From Methanobacterium sp. UBA8 (GTDB lineage: Archaea; Methanobacteriota; Methanobacteria; Methanobacteriales; Methanobacteriaceae): a DNA stretch of 7,384 nt. How positions within the stretch are numbered: the first letter of the stretch is position 1; the number at the start of each line of letters is the position of its first letter. The DNA lies in contig DADN01000185.1 of assembly GCA_002509665.1 (NCBI GenBank), positions 201 through 7,584 on the forward strand, read 5' to 3'. Made by a program: the position numbers and the translations under genes. Positions 5,267 through 7,384 of the stretch are shown here, piece after piece. Below the pieces are notes generated by a model that saw only the letters and a list, made by a program, of their open reading frames with translations, searched no databases and was not told the origin of the DNA.

Positions 5267-7120
5267 TTAACTTAACCTTTTAGCTCCAATAGCCTTCTTT
5301 GGACAAATCTGCATGCAAACACTGCATCCCTTACAAAACATCGAATCGATATCTACAGAACCGTCCTCTGCAACATAAATTGCAGGACAGGTAAGGTCTT
5401 TTACACAGTTCAGGCATTTATCGCATTTTTCAGGGTCAACATTCATAAGTAATTGATTGCTTGCTGCTTTTTTAGTGAGCATGCATGGATATTTGGAAAT
5501 AACAACTGCTACACCGTCAAACTGCAGTGCTTTTTTGAATATTTCCTTTGATATGTCAACACTAACTGGATTTATAACTTCTAAAAACTCTACCCCAACT
5601 GCTTTGACGATTTTTTCTATACTTATTTCAGGGGCTGTTTCTCCCATCCCATCCACAGGAAGACCGGGGTGTGGCTGGCCGCCGGTCATGGCAGTTGTCC
5701 TGTTATCTAAAATAACGAGTACAAACTTATCTTTATTGTGCACTGCATTTATAAGTGGTGGAATACCTGCATGGAAAAATGTGGAGTCTCCTATAAAGCT
5801 TACAATACTTTGATCAGTTGATTTTGAGAATCCGCAGCTTGTACCTACACTTGAACCCATAGCAAGCAGGTAATCTGCCATTTCATATGGAGATTCAATT
5901 CCAAGAGTGTAACATCCTATATCGTTTGGATATATAGCATCCAGATCTAGCTCTTCAACTGCTTTTTTGACGGTATAATAAGCAGCCCTGTGGGGACATC
6001 CTGGACACAGAGTTGGCGGACGTACTGGAAGAGGTATATCAGGTTCGTATGATTGTTTTTCTTTTAAATTAAAATCAATAACTTTTCTCATGCCATCTAG
6101 AACTATGTCTGGCGTATATTCAAAGATCATAGGCAGTGTTTCATCGAGTTTGCCGTGTACTTTTGTTTTTAATCCATATTTTCCTATTACTGCAAGTACA
6201 TCTTTTTCCATTATTGGATCTACTTCTTCAATAACTACTACATTGTTTAAATCTTTTATAAAGTCATATACCAGTTTTTCAGGGAAAGGATATGAAAAAC
6301 CAATTTTCAGGATGTTTACAGGCAGTTCATTTTTTTCTATGACATCTATGGCATAGTTAAATGCGCTTCCGCTTGTAATTACACCAATTTTACTTCCTTT
6401 ATTGAATATCCTGTTAAACGGAGAATTGCTGGCCACATCTTCTATTTTTTCCATTTTTTCAACCAGTATTCTGTGCATTTCCCTGGCGTTTGCAGGTACT
6501 GGCACAAAGCGTTTAGGGTCTTTTTTGAAGTATCCTGTTTTTTTATCAGTGTTAGGGGTCTCAAGTTCTACTACTCCTCTCATATGAGAAACCCTTGTGG
6601 TTGTACGCATTAAAACTGGTATTTGGAACTCTTCTGAGAGTTCATACCCGTATTTCATCATATCTTTTATTTCCTGTGGATTGGAAGGTTCTACTGTAGG
6701 AATGCCTGCAATCCGTGAGTAATGCCTGTTGTCCTGTTCATTTTGAGATGAGAATATGGAAGGATCATCTGCAGATAAAATAATCATTCCTCCGTTTACG
6801 CCCTCGTACACTACGCTCATAAATGAATCAGCAGCCACGTTTAAGCCTACATGTTTCATAAAAGTGAATGATCTAAGTCCTGATGATGCTGCAGCAGCTG
6901 AAACCTCAAGTGCCACTTTTTCATTGGTGGAAAATTCGAAGTACATCCCTGCATCTTTTGCGAGTTTGGATAAAACATCTCCAATCTCTGAAGAGGGTGT
7001 ACCTGGATATGTTGAAGCAACTGATACTCCAGCTTCGACTGTTCCTCGAACTGCAGCTTCGTTACCTAACAAAAATAGTTTTTCACCTTCTTTACCAGTT
7101 AAAACCTTTGTTATATTCAT
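5267..7120 (-). CDS. iorA: Indolepyruvate ferredoxin oxidoreductase, alpha subunit
   Basis: This is a full-length 617-residue catalytic subunit. The N-terminal pyrimidine-binding domain carries YPGTPSSE (38-45) and TNEKVALE (65-72), with E67 the likely catalytic glutamate. A middle transketolase-C-like domain (about 240-350) follows. The pyrophosphate-binding domain has CPGCPHR (372-378) and GDSTFFHAGIPPL (444-456) through LDNRTTAMTGG (471-481), which binds thiamine diphosphate and Mg2+. The C-terminal ferredoxin-like domain has two cluster motifs: C566, C569, C572, C578 (five residues before the last Cys) and the canonical C596, C599, C602, C606. The enzyme converts indole-, phenyl- and hydroxyphenylpyruvate to arylacetyl-CoA with ferredoxin, or the reverse. 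It is first in the operon with iorB. ATG at 7120 follows AAGGCGAT (7124-7131). It converges on the ligase-ACT operon across the accessory genes. Confidence 0.95.
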   Translation of the reverse strand: MNITKVLTGKEGEKLFLLGNEAAVRGTVEAGVSVASTYPGTPSSEIGDVLSKLAKDAGMYFEFSTNEKVALEVSAAAASSGLRSFTFMKHVGLNVAADSFMSVVYEGVNGGMIILSADDPSIFSSQNEQDNRHYSRIAGIPTVEPSNPQEIKDMMKYGYELSEEFQIPVLMRTTTRVSHMRGVVELETPNTDKKTGYFKKDPKRFVPVPANAREMHRILVEKMEKIEDVASNSPFNRIFNKGSKIGVITSGSAFNYAIDVIEKNELPVNILKIGFSYPFPEKLVYDFIKDLNNVVVIEEVDPIMEKDVLAVIGKYGLKTKVHGKLDETLPMIFEYTPDIVLDGMRKVIDFNLKEKQSYEPDIPLPVRPPTLCPGCPHRAAYYTVKKAVEELDLDAIYPNDIGCYTLGIESPYEMADYLLAMGSSVGTSCGFSKSTDQSIVSFIGDSTFFHAGIPPLINAVHNKDKFVLVILDNRTTAMTGGQPHPGLPVDGMGETAPEISIEKIVKAVGVEFLEVINPVSVDISKEIFKKALQFDGVAVVISKYPCMLTKKAASNQLLMNVDPEKCDKCLNCVKDLTCPAIYVAEDGSVDIDSMFCKGCSVCMQICPKKAIGAKRLS

Positions 7121-7175
7121 GATATCGCCTTATAATGATTAAATATGATTTAATTGATTCTGTTACTTACTCAAA

Positions 7176-7185
7176 TAGTATAATT
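7176..7185 (-). promoter_or_regulatory. TATA-like element of the iorAB operon
   Basis: On the minus strand AATTATACTA would start RNA near 7155, giving a leader of about 35 bases before the iorA ATG. The match to a TATA box is moderate. Confidence 0.3.
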
Positions 7186-7384
7186 AGAAATTAGTTAAAT
7201 CTAGTTTAGGACATTATCTAAATTAAGCTTTTTTGTAGGTATGCTACTTCTACCTCTAAAGTTAATAAAATGAAATTACTGAAATTTTTTATCTTTTTTA
7301 AAGCATTTGCTGGATTTAAGTCCAATAATCGATGTCATCTGATCCTTTTTGATATGAAAGATTATATCCTATAAATTAGTAAAA
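7186..7384. other. AT-rich right-edge region without a visible gene
   Basis: Only short open frames are present: 34 codons from ATG at 7271 on the plus strand without a ribosome site, and about 20 codons on the minus strand. No frame stays open across the right edge with convincing protein character. No repeat or RNA gene was seen. Confidence 0.5.

Noticed and set aside
5457..5813. 118-codon plus-strand frame opposite iorA
   Set aside because: Antisense shadow of the conserved thiamine-diphosphate domain; no ribosome site or protein family signal.
6756..7142. 128-codon plus-strand frame opposite iorA
   Set aside because: It lies fully antisense to well-conserved iorA coding sequence and shows no independent features.
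7271..7375. 34-codon plus-strand frame near the right edge
   Set aside because: No ribosome binding site, Phe/Lys-rich AT-driven composition, no family signal.
7321..7384. Minus-strand peptide ending near 7320 that might be the C-terminus of a gene entering from the right
   Set aside because: An in-frame stop lies only a few codons from the window edge, so no gene enters in that frame.

Overview
The window looks like chromosomal DNA of an AT-rich methanogenic archaeon, most probably a Methanobacterium-like member of the Methanobacteriales. The evidence is archaeal: TATA/BRE-like promoters, oligo-T terminators, purine-rich ribosome binding sites, secreted Ig-like and Asn/Thr-rich surface proteins, and a gene set (indolepyruvate oxidoreductase, PaaK/F390-synthetase-like ligase, ACT protein, sodium:solute symporter). 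From memory, unverified, that set is also clustered in Methanothermobacter. No search was run, so the assignment is an inference.

Layout. Positions 1-197 (minus) hold the N-terminus of a sodium:solute symporter. A 572-base non-coding stretch follows, with promoter-like and repeat elements. Positions 770-2534 (plus) carry a two-gene operon: a PaaK-family aryl-CoA ligase and a tandem-ACT regulatory protein, ended by an oligo-T tract. Positions 2701-3644 hold a divergent pair of small secreted proteins, an Ig-like protein (minus) and a chagasin-family protease inhibitor (plus). They are separated by 89 bases containing a palindromic TATA element and a 19-base inverted repeat. Positions 3795-4497 (minus) hold two short membrane-associated proteins: a mucin-like protein with ten N-glycosylation sequons whose start is problematic, and a 53-residue single-pass membrane protein. 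Positions 4646-7120 (minus) carry iorB and iorA, in transcript order iorA-iorB.

Functional reading. PaaK-type ligase, ACT protein and IorAB fit an arylacetate salvage route. The ligase makes arylacetyl-CoA from imported aryl acids, and IorAB can carboxylate it reductively to arylpyruvates, the precursors of Phe, Tyr and Trp. The ACT protein would sense aromatic amino acids, and the symporter is a candidate importer. The genes between the two halves of this pathway encode cell-surface or secreted products and look like an accessory insertion in an otherwise metabolic neighbourhood. No mobile element, CRISPR array, rRNA or tRNA was seen.
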